The notes beneath the pieces are model-generated. The model saw only the letters and a program-made list of their open reading frames with translations. It ran no database searches and was not told where the DNA came from. From Candidatus Methylomirabilota bacterium (GTDB lineage: Bacteria; Methylomirabilota; Methylomirabilia; Rokubacteriales; CSP1-6), in NCBI GenBank assembly GCA_036001065.1, contig DASYUQ010000082.1, positions 1 through 41,381 of the forward strand: a DNA stretch of 41,381 bases, written 5' to 3'. The stretch's first letter is position 1, and every line of letters begins with the position of its first letter. Of this stretch, positions 1 to 10,625 are shown piece by piece. The translations under genes and the position numbers were made by a program.

Positions 1-1015
1 GCTGGTACTTCCAGGAGCTCCGGTCGTAGCTCCGCTTGGCGTCGTCGAACCCGGTGAAGAGGCCCCCGAGGTCGGTCGGCGTCTTGAACGCGGGATCGAT
101 GAGGAACGACGCGTTCGTGTAGCTGACGACGTAATCCTTGAAGTAGAGGTTCGACTCGATCGCGTACCGGATCAGGCCGCCGAAGAAGACGATGTTCGTC
201 CCCGAGCGCAGCGGGACGTGCATGTCGGCGGCGGCGCTGGTCCGCGTGAAGCGCGGGTCGACGTGGATCAGCTTGGCGCCGCGCTCCTTGGCCTTCATCA
301 CCCACTGGAAGCCGACGGGGTGATTCTCGGCCATGTTCGACGTCGCCATGATGACATCCGCGTTCTGGATGTCGATCAGGTTCGTGGTCATCGCGCCCCG
401 CCCGAACGTGGTCCCCAAAGCTGGGACCGTGGCGGAGTGTCAGACCCTGGCCTGATGCTCGTGGTAGACGATGCCCAGGGAGCGGTTGAACTTCGTGAGG
501 AGGTACGCCTCCTCGTTGTCGATGCACGCCGAGCCGAGGGAGGCGATCGCCTCCAGACGATTGACGGTGATGTCGGCGCCGTCTTTCGTCTTCTCCTTCT
601 CGATGAAGTGCTTCTCGCGCGTCTCGTAGTAGCGCTTGGAGATCTCGGCGTACATCCAGTCGAGCGGCTTCTCTTCCCACTTGTCCGAGCCGGCCGCGCG
701 ATACAGCGCCTTCGTCGGGCGGAGCTTGTTGTTGGAGAGCTGGATGGTGGCCGCGCCCTTCGGGCAGAGCTTGCCGAGCGTGTGCGGCGTGTCCGGGTCG
801 CCCTCGATGTCGATGATCCGGTTGTCTTTCGAGTAGACGAGCTGCCCGCAGCCGACGGCGCAGTACGGACAGACGCTGCGCGACACTTTCGCGGTCTTGA
901 TCTTCAGATCCGTCGCCGCGGCCTCCACGGGCGCGAGGTCGAGCCGGCTGCCGGCCGCGACTCCCGCGGCGGTGGCGCCGCCGAACTTCAGCACGTCGCG
1001 TCGGGACAGACTCAT
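1..1015 (-). CDS. fdnG: Formate dehydrogenase catalytic (alpha) subunit, selenoprotein, 3' end outside window
   Basis: Molybdopterin formate dehydrogenase of the FdnG/FdoG type, oxidising formate to CO2, exported by Tat. The start at 1015 has a strong ribosome site (AAGGAGGT). Residues 1-30 are a twin-arginine signal (SRRDVLKFGG). A [4Fe-4S] site CPYCAVGCG at about residue 49 is completed by CPKG near residue 85. The frame reaches TGA at 442-440 after GIVYHEHQARV and continues unbroken as HSATVPALGTTFGRGAM, then NPVGF-like and DPRFTRT blocks, to the window edge. E. coli FdnG has QARV-Sec-HGPTVASL at the same place, so the UGA is selenocysteine 192, not a stop. The C-terminal part lies outside the window. 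No iron-sulfur or cytochrome partner subunit is visible here. Confidence 0.93.
398..435 (-). promoter_or_regulatory. SECIS-like hairpin after the fdnG UGA
   Basis: Minus strand: a perfect 6-bp stem GGTCCC/GGGACC (428-423 with 415-410) around loop AGCTTTG begins 11 nt after the UGA. An outer stem CCGCC (435-431) / GGCGG (402-398) encloses it. Position just 3' of UGA inside the coding region is typical of bacterial SECIS elements bound by SelB. Fine contacts (bulged U, loop GU) were not modelled. Confidence 0.7.
440..442 (-). other. In-frame UGA selenocysteine codon of formate dehydrogenase
   Basis: TGA on the minus strand between V191 and H193. Coding similarity to FdnG continues on both sides without frame change, and the position equals the known Sec of E. 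coli FdnG, which binds the molybdenum. Confidence 0.93.
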
Positions 1016-1082
1016 CGTGAACCTCCTTCGTGGGCGATTCCGTGACGCTGCCTGGCGCAGAGCGCGATCGCAGGGGGCCGCA

Positions 1083-1361
1083 TCAGAACTCCGGACTCGA
1101 CAGCTCGTCCCACACGCGCCGGACGACGACGATCTCGGGGGGGCGGCCCGGCGTCGACGTGACGCGGACGATGTCCCCGGCGTTCAGTGCCTTGAGATCG
1201 TCGCCGCGACCGTCCTCGGTCACGACGATCGTGCCGTCGCCGCATGACAGGTCGCGACAGACGTCAGCCGCCGATCGGAGACGAACGCGGCGCGTGTCGG
1301 GATCGGCGGAAACGACGATGAAGCGGTTCTGCTGCAGGGATTCCGTAAACCCAAGGGACAT
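1083..1361 (-). CDS. Small hypothetical protein, 92 aa, upstream of formate dehydrogenase
   Basis: Not recognised. The predicted protein starts MSLGFTESLQQ and is rich in beta-forming stretches (RFIVVSAD, GTIVVTED, GDIVRVTST, PEIVVVRRVWDEL), suggesting a small beta-barrel fold with no membrane segment. It has two cysteines close together (VCRDLSCGDG) in mid protein. It sits 67 bp upstream of fdnG on the same strand and 48 bp or more downstream of a recognisable promoter (1410-1439), so it is probably the first gene of the formate dehydrogenase transcript. A role tied to formate dehydrogenase is inference from position only. Confidence 0.6.
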   Translation of the reverse strand: MSLGFTESLQQNRFIVVSADPDTRRVRLRSAADVCRDLSCGDGTIVVTEDGRGDDLKALNAGDIVRVTSTPGRPPEIVVVRRVWDELSSPEF

Positions 1362-1370
1362 GGTCAGACC
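1362..1370. promoter_or_regulatory. Second GGTNNNACC palindrome, at the start of the 92-aa gene
   Basis: GGTCAGACC immediately next to the ATG (1361). On the minus strand it reads GGTCTGACC just before the start, where a bound repressor would also block ribosome access or elongation. Chance occurrence of an 8-base pattern in 41 kb is not negligible. Confidence 0.3.
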
Positions 1371-1409
1371 TCCCCGGAACTGGATGTAAGACCATTGAAA
1401 AGTTGGGAA

Positions 1410-1439
1410 ATGCTACAGCGGTCAGACCGTCACGGTCAA
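1410..1439 (-). promoter_or_regulatory. Promoter of the formate dehydrogenase operon
   Basis: Minus strand TTGACC (1439-1434), 18-nt spacer, TAGCAT (1415-1410), about 49 nt before the 92-aa gene. Good -35, moderate -10. Confidence 0.5.
1420..1428. promoter_or_regulatory. GGTNNNACC operator-like palindrome in the fdh promoter spacer
   Basis: GGTCAGACC, a palindrome around one base, lies between -35 and -10. A second copy is at 1362-1370 at the start codon of the 92-aa gene. The form matches GntR/FCD operators (TGGTNNNACCA) and resembles the site at 24474-24484. Confidence 0.4.
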
Positions 1440-1464
1440 GCCGCATCGAGGCCACCTAAAGAGG

Positions 1465-1770
1465 CTAGGAATCATCCTCCTGGACCTGGTAACGGCCCAG
1501 ACAGGCGTCGAGTAGTGCGGCGGCCTCCGCGGTCCGGCCGGCGCGGAGCGACTCCACGATCTGCCGCCGCTCTTCGAGCGACACGATCGGCTGATCGGCG
1601 ATGGCGTTATAGTACCGGCCGATATCTCGAAGGATCCGGTCCACCTGATCGGGGTCCTCGAGGTTCCCCCGCGCCCGCTGCAGCATGTCGACCGCATAGT
1701 CCTCGCGCTTCGACCGCTTGAAGCCGACGCGATAGGCCTTGTCTTGCGGGCTGTCGCCGGGCTCAGCCAT
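1465..1770 (-). CDS. Small hypothetical helical protein, 101 aa, coupled to fdhD
   Basis: Not recognised. Composition and spacing suggest an all-helical, charged, cytosolic protein; its N-terminal part is basic (VGFKRSKRED) and its C-terminal half has the pattern LEERRQIVESLRAGRTAEAAALL. No cysteine cluster is present apart from one Cys near the end. It overlaps the 3' end of fdhD by 8 bp, so translation is probably coupled and a role in formate dehydrogenase maturation or use is plausible but unproven. Confidence 0.6.
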   Translation of the reverse strand: MAEPGDSPQDKAYRVGFKRSKREDYAVDMLQRARGNLEDPDQVDRILRDIGRYYNAIADQPIVSLEERRQIVESLRAGRTAEAAALLDACLGRYQVQEDDS

Positions 1771-2593
1771 GACGGGAAACCGGCTCCACCGCCAGATCGA
1801 CGGCGTGGCCCGCGTAGAGGTTCAGGCCGTCCGGGCGTACGTAGCCGCAGACGGTGACGCCGAGCTGCTCCGCGAGCGCGACCGCCATCTCGGTCGGCGA
1901 CGTCCGCGATGCCACGACGGGCACCCCCATGCGCGCTGCCTTCAGGAGCATCTCGGACGAGATCCGGCCGGTCGACAGCAAGATCCGGTCGACCGTCGCG
2001 ATGTCCTGCTTCATCGCCTCGCCCTTCACCTTGTCGACGGCGTTGTGCCGGCCGACGTCCTCGGCGACGACGAGCAGACGCGCACCGTCGGACAGCGCGG
2101 CGCCGTGAATGCCGCGTGAGACCCGGTAGTGGACAGCGGCTGCGGCGAGCTCCTTCATCTGCGCCGCGAGCGCCGCCGGCGCCACGCGCAGCGAAGACTC
2201 GAGCCGCGGAAACAGCCGATGGTCGATGCGGAAGGTGATGCCGCCGCCGCACCCCGAGGTCAGGATGCGCTCGGTCGGCAGCGTCACGGGCTCGGTGAGG
2301 ACGACGTCGGCGCGGCCGTCGACCACCGAGATCTCCAGGGACCGGATCTCCTCGAGGCCACCGATGATCTTCTCCATCCAGAGGTAGCCGATCACGAGCG
2401 CGTCGAGCTGCATCGGCGAGCAGAGCAAGGTCAGAAAGCGCTCGCCGTTGACGTAGACCGTCAGCGGCTGCTCACGGACGACTTCCGCAGTGATTTCTTC
2501 GACGCGCTCGCCCTTGAGACGGAAAAACGTCCTCACGGGCTGATTGTACGCGGTTCGAGCGGCGGCTTTGCCGCCGCTGCCTGAGCCGACCAC
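1763..2593 (-). CDS. fdhD: FdhD, sulfur carrier/sulfurtransferase for formate dehydrogenase
   Basis: FdhD passes sulfur from a cysteine desulfurase (IscS) to the molybdenum cofactor of formate dehydrogenase. The 276-residue length equals that of E. coli FdhD. Typical blocks are present: EVVREQPLTVYVNG, the Cys loop TSGCGGGITF near residue 115, DVGRHNAVDK near 180, TGRISSEMLLKAARMG, and GVTVCGYVRPDGLNLY near the end. Only one cysteine (C115) is present where E. coli has a CxxC pair. The ATG at 2593 is followed by a strong hairpin (2558-2578), and a GTG about 19 codons in (PVRTFF) could be the real start. Encoded 0.75 kb upstream of fdnG, which is its natural client. Confidence 0.93.
   Translation of the reverse strand: MVGSGSGGKAAARTAYNQPVRTFFRLKGERVEEITAEVVREQPLTVYVNGERFLTLLCSPMQLDALVIGYLWMEKIIGGLEEIRSLEISVVDGRADVVLTEPVTLPTERILTSGCGGGITFRIDHRLFPRLESSLRVAPAALAAQMKELAAAAVHYRVSRGIHGAALSDGARLLVVAEDVGRHNAVDKVKGEAMKQDIATVDRILLSTGRISSEMLLKAARMGVPVVASRTSPTEMAVALAEQLGVTVCGYVRPDGLNLYAGHAVDLAVEPVSRHG
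2558..2578. repeat. 9-bp perfect hairpin at the 5' end of fdhD
   Basis: AGCGGCGGC, TTT, GCCGCCGCT. It lies inside the first codons if fdhD begins at 2593, or just upstream if it begins at the internal GTG. No T-run follows, so it is not a standard terminator; it could affect fdhD translation. Confidence 0.5.
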
Positions 2594-2652
2594 GCCGTAA
2601 GTGCGCTGCGACGGATCACATGACCGAGCGCCGCCGAGCGATGGGGGGTTCG

Positions 2653-2676
2653 GGGGGAGCAGCGCAGCGCTCCCCC
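2653..2676 (-). terminator. GC-rich hairpin just after truA
   Basis: GGGGGAGC / GCTCCCCC (8 bp) with an 8-nt loop starts 5 nt after the truA stop, at the end of the long biosynthetic operon. No T-run follows, so Rho-independent action is uncertain; it may only mark or protect the 3' end. Confidence 0.4.
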
Positions 2677-2681
2677 TGACC

Positions 2682-3424
<743 letters not shown>

Positions 3425-3428
<4 letters not shown>

Positions 3429-3748
3429 CGGCGGAGCGAGCGACCGGGTCGCTGCAACGTCGGCGCGACCGCCAGCCACGCGAGCCCGACGAAGATGAAC
3501 AGCGCGATCTTCAGGAGGTTCTCCCACGTCAGGTAGCCGAACGGATTCGGATCGCGCTTCGCGAGCCATTCCGCCCGCTCGCCGTCCTTGGGCTCGTACC
3601 CCGCCGGGTTGTAGCTGCCGATCGTCTCGACGAAGCGCGCGACGCCGGGCACGGCGATCCACGCGACCGCGATGATCGTCAGGAACACGGCGATGTGGAA
3701 CCGCTGGTGGGGCTTCACGTGATGGTAGTAGTAGCGACGGAGCCTCAT
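3425..3748 (-). CDS. Small membrane protein of unknown function, 107 aa
   Basis: Not recognised. A basic N-terminus (MRLRRYYYHHVKPHQRF) precedes a hydrophobic segment at about residues 18-38 (IAVFLTIIAVAWIAVPGVA), then a charged middle with Trp, Tyr and Pro (SYNPAGYEPKDGERAEW), and a second hydrophobic segment at about 78-96 (LLKIALFIFVGLAWLAVA). Two transmembrane helices with both ends inside is the likely topology. It lies between asd (36 bp) and truA (stop overlaps the truA start), so it is co-transcribed with housekeeping biosynthetic genes. No function is assigned. Confidence 0.7.
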
Positions 3749-3784
3749 CGGACCCCCTCGTCGCGCCGGGTCGGCGCTTCCCGC

Positions 3785-4789
3785 CTACCCGAGCAGCAGC
3801 TCGGCGATCTGGACGGCGTTGGTCGCCGCTCCCTTGCGCAGCTGGTCGCCCACGACCCAGAAGCTGAGACCGCGCGGGTGCGAGAGATCCTCGCGCACGC
3901 GGCCCACGTAGCAGTCGTCCTGGCCCTCGACCAGGACCGGCATCGGATACCGCTTCTCCGCCGGCTCGTCCCAGAGCGTGAGCCCGGGGAAGCGCTCGAA
4001 CAGCGTGCGCGCCTCGGCCACCTCGACCTTCCGCTCCGTCTCCGCGGTGACCGCGATCGAATGGCACGTGAACACCGGGACGCGCACCGTCGTCGGCATC
4101 ACGGGGAGGTCCGGCTCTTCGAGGATCTTCCGCGTCTCGTTGACGAGCTTCCACTCTTCGCCCGTGTAGCCGTCCGGCTGGAAGGCGTCGATCGCCGGGA
4201 TCAGGTTGAAGGCGATCGGGTGCGCGAAGTGCTTCGCCTCGAGCGACTCGCCGCGCGCCCACGCGAGCGTCTGCTCACGCAGGTCGGCGATGCCGTTCAC
4301 GCCGGCGCCGGAGACCGACTGGTAGCTCACCGCGATCACGCGCCGGAGACGCGCGGCATCGTGCAGCGGCTTGAGCGGCATCACCGTGATGATCGTCGTG
4401 CAGTTCGGGCACGCGAGGATGCCCTGGTGCCGCTTCGCCGCGTGCGGATTGATCTCCGGCACGACGAGCGGGACCGCGGGATCCATGCGGAACGCGTTCG
4501 ACTTGTCGACGACGACGGCGCCCGCGGAAACCAGCTGGGGCGACCATTCCTTCGACTGCGCGGTGCCCGCCGAGCAGAAGGCGATGTCGATGCCCGTGAA
4601 CGCCGACGGCTCGAGCCTCCGGATCGGCACCTCCTCGCCGGCGAAGGTCACGGTCTTGCCGACGGAGCGCTCGGAAGCGAAGCAGCGGAGCTCGCGGACC
4701 GGGAACTTCCGTTCTTCGAGGATGCGGAGCGTCGTCTGGCCGGCCGCGCCGGTCGCGCCGACGACGGCGACGGTCACACCCGGTGCCAC
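3785..4789 (-). CDS. asd: Aspartate-semialdehyde dehydrogenase
   Basis: Reduces aspartyl phosphate to aspartate semialdehyde with NADPH, the branch to Lys, Thr, Met and DAP. 334 aa, usual for the family. N-terminal Rossmann motif VGATGAAGQ (residues 10-18), SNAFRMDPAVPLVVPEIN, the nucleophile in ACPNCTT (C130), SGAGVNG, and the His region PVFTCHSIAV. Starts at GTG 4789, which overlaps the leuB stop (TAGTG), so translation is coupled. Confidence 0.96.
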   Translation of the reverse strand: MAPGVTVAVVGATGAAGQTTLRILEERKFPVRELRCFASERSVGKTVTFAGEEVPIRRLEPSAFTGIDIAFCSAGTAQSKEWSPQLVSAGAVVVDKSNAFRMDPAVPLVVPEINPHAAKRHQGILACPNCTTIITVMPLKPLHDAARLRRVIAVSYQSVSGAGVNGIADLREQTLAWARGESLEAKHFAHPIAFNLIPAIDAFQPDGYTGEEWKLVNETRKILEEPDLPVMPTTVRVPVFTCHSIAVTAETERKVEVAEARTLFERFPGLTLWDEPAEKRYPMPVLVEGQDDCYVGRVREDLSHPRGLSFWVVGDQLRKGAATNAVQIAELLLG

Positions 4790-5874
4790 TAGGACTGCGC
4801 CTCCACGGCGCGCACGACGAGGTCGCCCATCTCCTTCGTCCCGATCTTCTTCTCTCCGGACGAAGCGATGTCGGCCGTGCGATGCCCCGCGGCGAGCACG
4901 TCGAGCACGGCGCGCTCGATGCGATCGGCGTCCGAGCCCATGTTCAAAGAGTAGCGCAGCAGCATGGCCGCCGAAAGGATTGCGGCGATCGGGTTGGCGA
5001 GCCCCTTGCCCGCGATGTCGGGCGCGGTGCCGTGCACGGGCTCGTAGAGGCCGACGGTGCCGCCGATCGAGGCCGACGGCAGCATGCCCATCGACCCGGC
5101 GAGGATCGCCGCCTCGTCCGACAGGATGTCGCCGAACGTGTTCTCGGTCACGATGGTGTCGAACTGCGTCGGCTTGTGGACCAGGGCCATCGCGCAGTTG
5201 TCGACGAGCACGTGCTCGAGGCTCACGTCCGGATAGTCCTTCGCGAGGCGGTTCGCGATCTCGCGCCAGAGCTGCGAGACCACGAGCACGTTCGACTTGT
5301 CGACGGACGTCAGCTTCTTCCGCCGCTTGCGCGCGACCTCGAACCCCATGCGGACCACGCGCTCGATCTCGCGGGACGTGTAGGACATGGTGTTGATGGC
5401 GCGCGCGCCGCCGTCGGCGAAGCGCTCGACCCCGCGGGGCTCACCGTAGTAGAGACCGCCGGTCAGCTCGCGGATGACCATCAGGTCGGTGCCCTCGACG
5501 ACCGAGCGCTTGAGCGGCGAGGCGTCGACCAGCATCGGGAAGCACTTCGCCGGGCGCAGGTTCGCGTAGAGGTCGAGCTCCTTGCGGATGGCGAGCAGCC
5601 CGCGCTCGGGCCGCTTCTCGGTCGCGATATCGTCCCACTTCGGACCGCCTACCGCGCCGAACAGGATGGCATTCGCGCGCCGGCAGAGGTCGAGCGTGGC
5701 CGGCGGCAGCGGCTCGCCCGTCGCGTCGATCGCCGACCCGCCGACCAGCGCCTGCTCGAACTCGAACGAGGTTCCCGTGCGCTTGCCGACCGTCTCGAGG
5801 ACGCGCATCGCCTCGGGCGTCACCTCCTGCCCGATGCCGTCGCCCGGAAGGACCGCGATCCTGTAGCTCGCCAC
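4789..5874 (-). CDS. leuB: 3-isopropylmalate dehydrogenase
   Basis: NAD-dependent oxidative decarboxylation of 3-isopropylmalate in leucine synthesis. 361 aa. Motifs: [10 protein letters not shown] at the N-terminus, the substrate arginines in [26 protein letters not shown], the Lys/Asp region [16 protein letters not shown] and [11 protein letters not shown], and the NAD loop [18 protein letters not shown]. Lies 21 bp after leuA and overlaps asd by one base. leuC and leuD are not between leuA and leuB and are not in this window. Confidence 0.97.
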   Translation of the reverse strand: MASYRIAVLPGDGIGQEVTPEAMRVLETVGKRTGTSFEFEQALVGGSAIDATGEPLPPATLDLCRRANAILFGAVGGPKWDDIATEKRPERGLLAIRKELDLYANLRPAKCFPMLVDASPLKRSVVEGTDLMVIRELTGGLYYGEPRGVERFADGGARAINTMSYTSREIERVVRMGFEVARKRRKKLTSVDKSNVLVVSQLWREIANRLAKDYPDVSLEHVLVDNCAMALVHKPTQFDTIVTENTFGDILSDEAAILAGSMGMLPSASIGGTVGLYEPVHGTAPDIAGKGLANPIAAILSAAMLLRYSLNMGSDADRIERAVLDVLAAGHRTADIASSGEKKIGTKEMGDLVVRAVEAQS

Positions 5875-5895
5875 GTGAGGGTCCCCCTTGTCGTC

Positions 5896-7443
<1,548 letters not shown>

Positions 7444-7462
7444 GGGAAGACTCCTCTCGCGT

Positions 7463-8257
7463 TTACGGTCGCTCGGAATGCGCCGGCTCGGCCGGTGCCA
7501 CGACCGGCGCGCGCCCGACGATCAGCCGCCGGACGGGTCCGGACAGCGCATAGCCAAGGAAGATGAGGAACAGGAACAGCTCGTGGTTGGTGGCCACGAT
7601 CATCACGCCGAGGACGACGACCAGCAGCGCCTGGGCGGGGTGCCGGCGCGCGACGTCGACCTCCTTGAAGCTCCAGTACTTGAACGTCGACACCATCAGC
7701 AGCGCCACGCAATACGTCCCGACCGCGATCGCCGTCAGGTGCCAGCGCGGGAGGTCGGCCTTCTCGAGGAACATCACCGTCGACACCACCGCGCCTGCCG
7801 CCGCCGGCGTCGAGAGCCCGACGAAGTACCGCTTGTCGACGCTGCCGGTCTGCACGTTGAAGCGCGCGAGCCGGAGGGCCCCGCAGATCACGAACAGGAA
7901 GGCGCCGAACCACGCGGGCCGCCCGAGCTGTGAGAGCGCGAACGAGTAGACGAGGAAGCCGGGCGCGACGCAGAACGAGACGACGTCCGCGAGCGAGTCG
8001 AACTCGACGCCGAACTGGCTCGTCGCCTTCATCAGCCGCGCAACACGGCCGTCGAGCAGGTCCATGATCATGGCGACGTAGATCGCCAGCACCGCTTCGG
8101 TGTAGCGCCCCTGCACGGTCAGGATCATCGCGAAGAAGCCGCAGAAGAGGTTCCCGGTCGTGAGCAGGCTCGGCAGCAGGAAGATGCCCTGACTGCGCCG
8201 CTCGCGGAGCTCCTGCCACCGCCGCCGGCGCGCGGCTTTGGAATGCCGTCTGATCAT
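7463..8257 (-). CDS. pssA: CDP-diacylglycerol-serine O-phosphatidyltransferase
   Basis: Integral membrane enzyme making phosphatidylserine from CDP-diacylglycerol and serine. 264 aa from ATG 8257; the frame is open further upstream into psd but that part is not protein-like. The basic N-terminus (RRHSKAARRRRWQELRERR) is followed by about six to eight membrane helices. The CDP-alcohol phosphotransferase signature D-G-x2-A-R-x8-G-x3-D-x3-D is seen as DLLDGRVARL then FGVEFDSLADVV near residues 65-90. It follows psd, whose product decarboxylates phosphatidylserine to phosphatidylethanolamine, so the pair forms the whole route. Confidence 0.95.
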   Translation of the reverse strand: MIRRHSKAARRRRWQELRERRSQGIFLLPSLLTTGNLFCGFFAMILTVQGRYTEAVLAIYVAMIMDLLDGRVARLMKATSQFGVEFDSLADVVSFCVAPGFLVYSFALSQLGRPAWFGAFLFVICGALRLARFNVQTGSVDKRYFVGLSTPAAAGAVVSTVMFLEKADLPRWHLTAIAVGTYCVALLMVSTFKYWSFKEVDVARRHPAQALLVVVLGVMIVATNHELFLFLIFLGYALSGPVRRLIVGRAPVVAPAEPAHSERP

Positions 8258-8324
8258 TGGATCGGGGCCCGCCTGCCCGCGACCGCCGCAGGTGGCCTGC
8301 ATCGACCGTCGGGGTTCCGTGCAC

Positions 8325-9005
8325 TCACGGCAGGACTCCGAGGATGGTGACGCCGCCGACCACGCGGTCGCCCACCCGCACGCGCACGTCCGTGCCACGC
8401 GGCACGTAGCAGTCGGTCCGCGAGCCGAAACGGATCATGCCGAAGCGCTCGCCGGCCTCGATCTTGTCGCCCGCCGACACGCGACAGACGATCCGGCGCG
8501 CCGCAACCCCGGCGATCTGCACCACCGTCACCCGCGCCGACTCACCCTGGATGTGGATCGCGCACCGCTCGTTCGACTCCTCGATGCCCGGCCGGAACGC
8601 CGCAGCGAAATGTCCGGCCGTGTACTGCGCGCTGACCACGAGCCCCGAGATCGGCGCGCGGTTCACGTGCACGTCGAGCGGCGAGAGGAAGATCGCGATG
8701 CGCACGGATGGTCCGACGAACGGATCCACGGCGTCCGCGATCTCCATGACGCGGCCGTCCGCGGGGGACACGACCGCGTGCTGCAGGGTCGGCGTCTCGC
8801 GTTCGGGATCGCGGAAGAACCCGAGCGACGCGGCCGAGGCGGCCGCGAACGGCAGCGCCAGCTTGCGCCGCCCCGTGAGGGCGAGGCCCGCGGCGATGGC
8901 CGCGGGCACCAGGATGAACGGCCAGCCCTCGCTCGCGACCGGCAGCCGCGAGCGCTTCTTGCCGCCCTTGTCGCTCGGCTTGTCGGAGTCTCGACGTCCG
9001 GCCAT
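8325..9005 (-). CDS. psd: Phosphatidylserine decarboxylase proenzyme (short, PSD-A type)
   Basis: Pyruvoyl enzyme converting phosphatidylserine to phosphatidylethanolamine. 226 aa from ATG 9005, two bases after the ilvC stop. Basic N-terminus, then a hydrophobic segment (FILVPAAIAAGLALTG) and GFFRDPERETP. Pro-enzyme motifs: SPADGRVMEI, IAIFLSPLDVHVNRAP, and the cleavage site MIRFGSRTDCY, where the serine of Gly-Ser becomes the pyruvoyl group. The length matches the short archaeal-type family rather than the longer E. coli enzyme. Confidence 0.96.
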   Translation of the reverse strand: MAGRRDSDKPSDKGGKKRSRLPVASEGWPFILVPAAIAAGLALTGRRKLALPFAAASAASLGFFRDPERETPTLQHAVVSPADGRVMEIADAVDPFVGPSVRIAIFLSPLDVHVNRAPISGLVVSAQYTAGHFAAAFRPGIEESNERCAIHIQGESARVTVVQIAGVAARRIVCRVSAGDKIEAGERFGMIRFGSRTDCYVPRGTDVRVRVGDRVVGGVTILGVLP

Positions 9006-9007
9006 GG

Positions 9008-10012
9008 TTACATCCGCGGCGGCTTGATCCAGGCCATCATGCCGCGCAGGCGCTTGCCGACTTCCTCGATCGGGTGCTCCGCGTCGCGCCGGCGCATGGC
9101 GAGGAACCCGGCACGGTTCGCCTGGTTCTCGAGCACCCACTCCCGAGCGAACTGGCCGGACTGGATCTCGCCGAGGATCTTCTTCATCTCCGCCTTGGTC
9201 TGCTCGGACACGACCCGGGGGCCGCGCGTGTAGTCGCCGTACTCGGCCGTGTCGCTGACCGAGTAGCGCATGTACGCGAGGCCGCCCTGGTAGAACAGGT
9301 CGACGATCAGCTTCATCTCGTGCATGCACTCGAAGTACGCGACCTCGGGCTGGTAGCCCGCTTCGACCAGCGTCTCGTACGAGGCCTTGATGAGGTGCGA
9401 GATGCCGCCGCAGAGCGCGGCCTGCTCGCCGAAGAGATCGGTTTCGGTCTCTTCCTTGAACGTCGTCTCGAGCACGCCCGCGCGCGCGCAGCCGACGCCC
9501 TTGCCGTACGCGAGCGCCACGTCCTTCGCCTTGCCCGTGACGTCCTGGTAGACCGCGATGAGCGCGGGAACGCCCGGACCCTGCGTGAAGAGGTCGCGCA
9601 TGATGTGGCCCGGCGCCTTCGGCGCGATCATCGCGACGTCGACGTCGGCCGGCGGCACCACCTGGTTGAAGTGGATGTTGAAGCCGTGGGCGAACATGAG
9701 CATCTTGCCCTTGCTCAGCCCGCCTTTGATCTCCTTCTCGAACACCTCGCGTTGACTCTGGTCCGGAAGCAGGATCATGACGACGTCCGACATCGCCGTC
9801 GCTTCCGCCACGGTCGCGACGCGCAGGCCGTCCTTCTCCGCCTTCGCCCAGCTCTTCGAGCCCTTGTAGAGCCCGACCACGACGTCCTGGCCCGAGTCGT
9901 GGAGGTTCAGCGCGTGGGCATGGCCCTGGCTGCCGTACCCGATGATCGCGATCTTCTTGCCCTTGAGCAGGCCGAGATCGGCGTCCTGGTCGTAGTAGAT
10001 CTTCGCGGGCAT
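9008..10012 (-). CDS. ilvC: Ketol-acid reductoisomerase, class I
   Basis: NADPH and Mg-dependent isomeroreduction of acetolactate or acetohydroxybutyrate in Val, Leu and Ile synthesis. 334 aa, the class I size. Rossmann motif [13 protein letters not shown] near residue 25, APKAPGH, metal ligands in [12 protein letters not shown] and [13 protein letters not shown], and [18 protein letters not shown]. Lies 31 bp after ilvN and 2 bp before psd. Confidence 0.97.
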   Translation of the reverse strand: MPAKIYYDQDADLGLLKGKKIAIIGYGSQGHAHALNLHDSGQDVVVGLYKGSKSWAKAEKDGLRVATVAEATAMSDVVMILLPDQSQREVFEKEIKGGLSKGKMLMFAHGFNIHFNQVVPPADVDVAMIAPKAPGHIMRDLFTQGPGVPALIAVYQDVTGKAKDVALAYGKGVGCARAGVLETTFKEETETDLFGEQAALCGGISHLIKASYETLVEAGYQPEVAYFECMHEMKLIVDLFYQGGLAYMRYSVSDTAEYGDYTRGPRVVSEQTKAEMKKILGEIQSGQFAREWVLENQANRAGFLAMRRRDAEHPIEEVGKRLRGMMAWIKPPRM

Positions 10013-10043
10013 GTCAGTCGGCTTCCTTTCTGTCCATCATCGT

Positions 10044-10625
10044 TTAATCGGCGAACCCGACGACCCGGGGGTCGTCGGAGACGCGGGCGCGCTTGACGGG
10101 CTCGACCTTCTTCGCGCGCGCCTTCGGACCGCGGGCGATGGCCACCTTGCCCGTGCGCACGAGCTCCTGAATGCCCATCGGCTTCAGGAGCTCGATGAGC
10201 GCGTCGAGCTTGCCTTCCTCGCCCGTGACCTCCAGCACGAAGGTCGCGGCCGTGACGTCGACCACCTTGGCGCGGAAGATGTCCGCGGTGCGGAGGATCT
10301 CCGCGCGGTGCTGCGGCTCGGCGTTGACGCGGATCAGCACGAGCTCGCGCTCCACGTGGTTGTCGTCCGTCAGATCCGAGACCTTGATGACGTCGATCAG
10401 CTTGTGGAGCTGCTTCGTGACCTGCTCGATCACGAACTCGTCGCCGTGCACGACGATCGTCATGCGGGACACGGCCGGGTCCAGCGTCTCGCCGACCGAG
10501 AGGCTCTCGATGTTGTAGCCGCGCGCCGAGAAGAGCCCCGCGACGCGCGACAGGACGCCGAACTTGTTCTCGACGAGGATCGCGATCGTGTGCTTGCGCG
10601 GCTCGCTGCCGTTGCCGTTGCTCAT
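10044..10625 (-). CDS. ilvN: Acetolactate synthase small (regulatory) subunit
   Basis: Regulatory partner of IlvB, carrying valine feedback. 193 aa from ATG 10625, which shares its A with the ilvB stop (TGATG). ACT domain at about residues 12-85: [31 protein letters not shown], then [10 protein letters not shown]. The second domain, [20 protein letters not shown] onward, is typical of IlvH/IlvN. The C-terminal tail is basic ([14 protein letters not shown]). Confidence 0.96.
   Translation of the reverse strand: MSNGNGSEPRKHTIAILVENKFGVLSRVAGLFSARGYNIESLSVGETLDPAVSRMTIVVHGDEFVIEQVTKQLHKLIDVIKVSDLTDDNHVERELVLIRVNAEPQHRAEILRTADIFRAKVVDVTAATFVLEVTGEEGKLDALIELLKPMGIQELVRTGKVAIARGPKARAKKVEPVKRARVSDDPRVVGFAD

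Noticed and set aside
440-1015. Formate dehydrogenase as a truncated pseudogene
   Set aside because: The frame continues through the UGA with full similarity, and the position is the known selenocysteine site.
218-1045. 275-codon plus-strand frame opposite fdnG
   Set aside because: Low-complexity shadow of the formate dehydrogenase gene.
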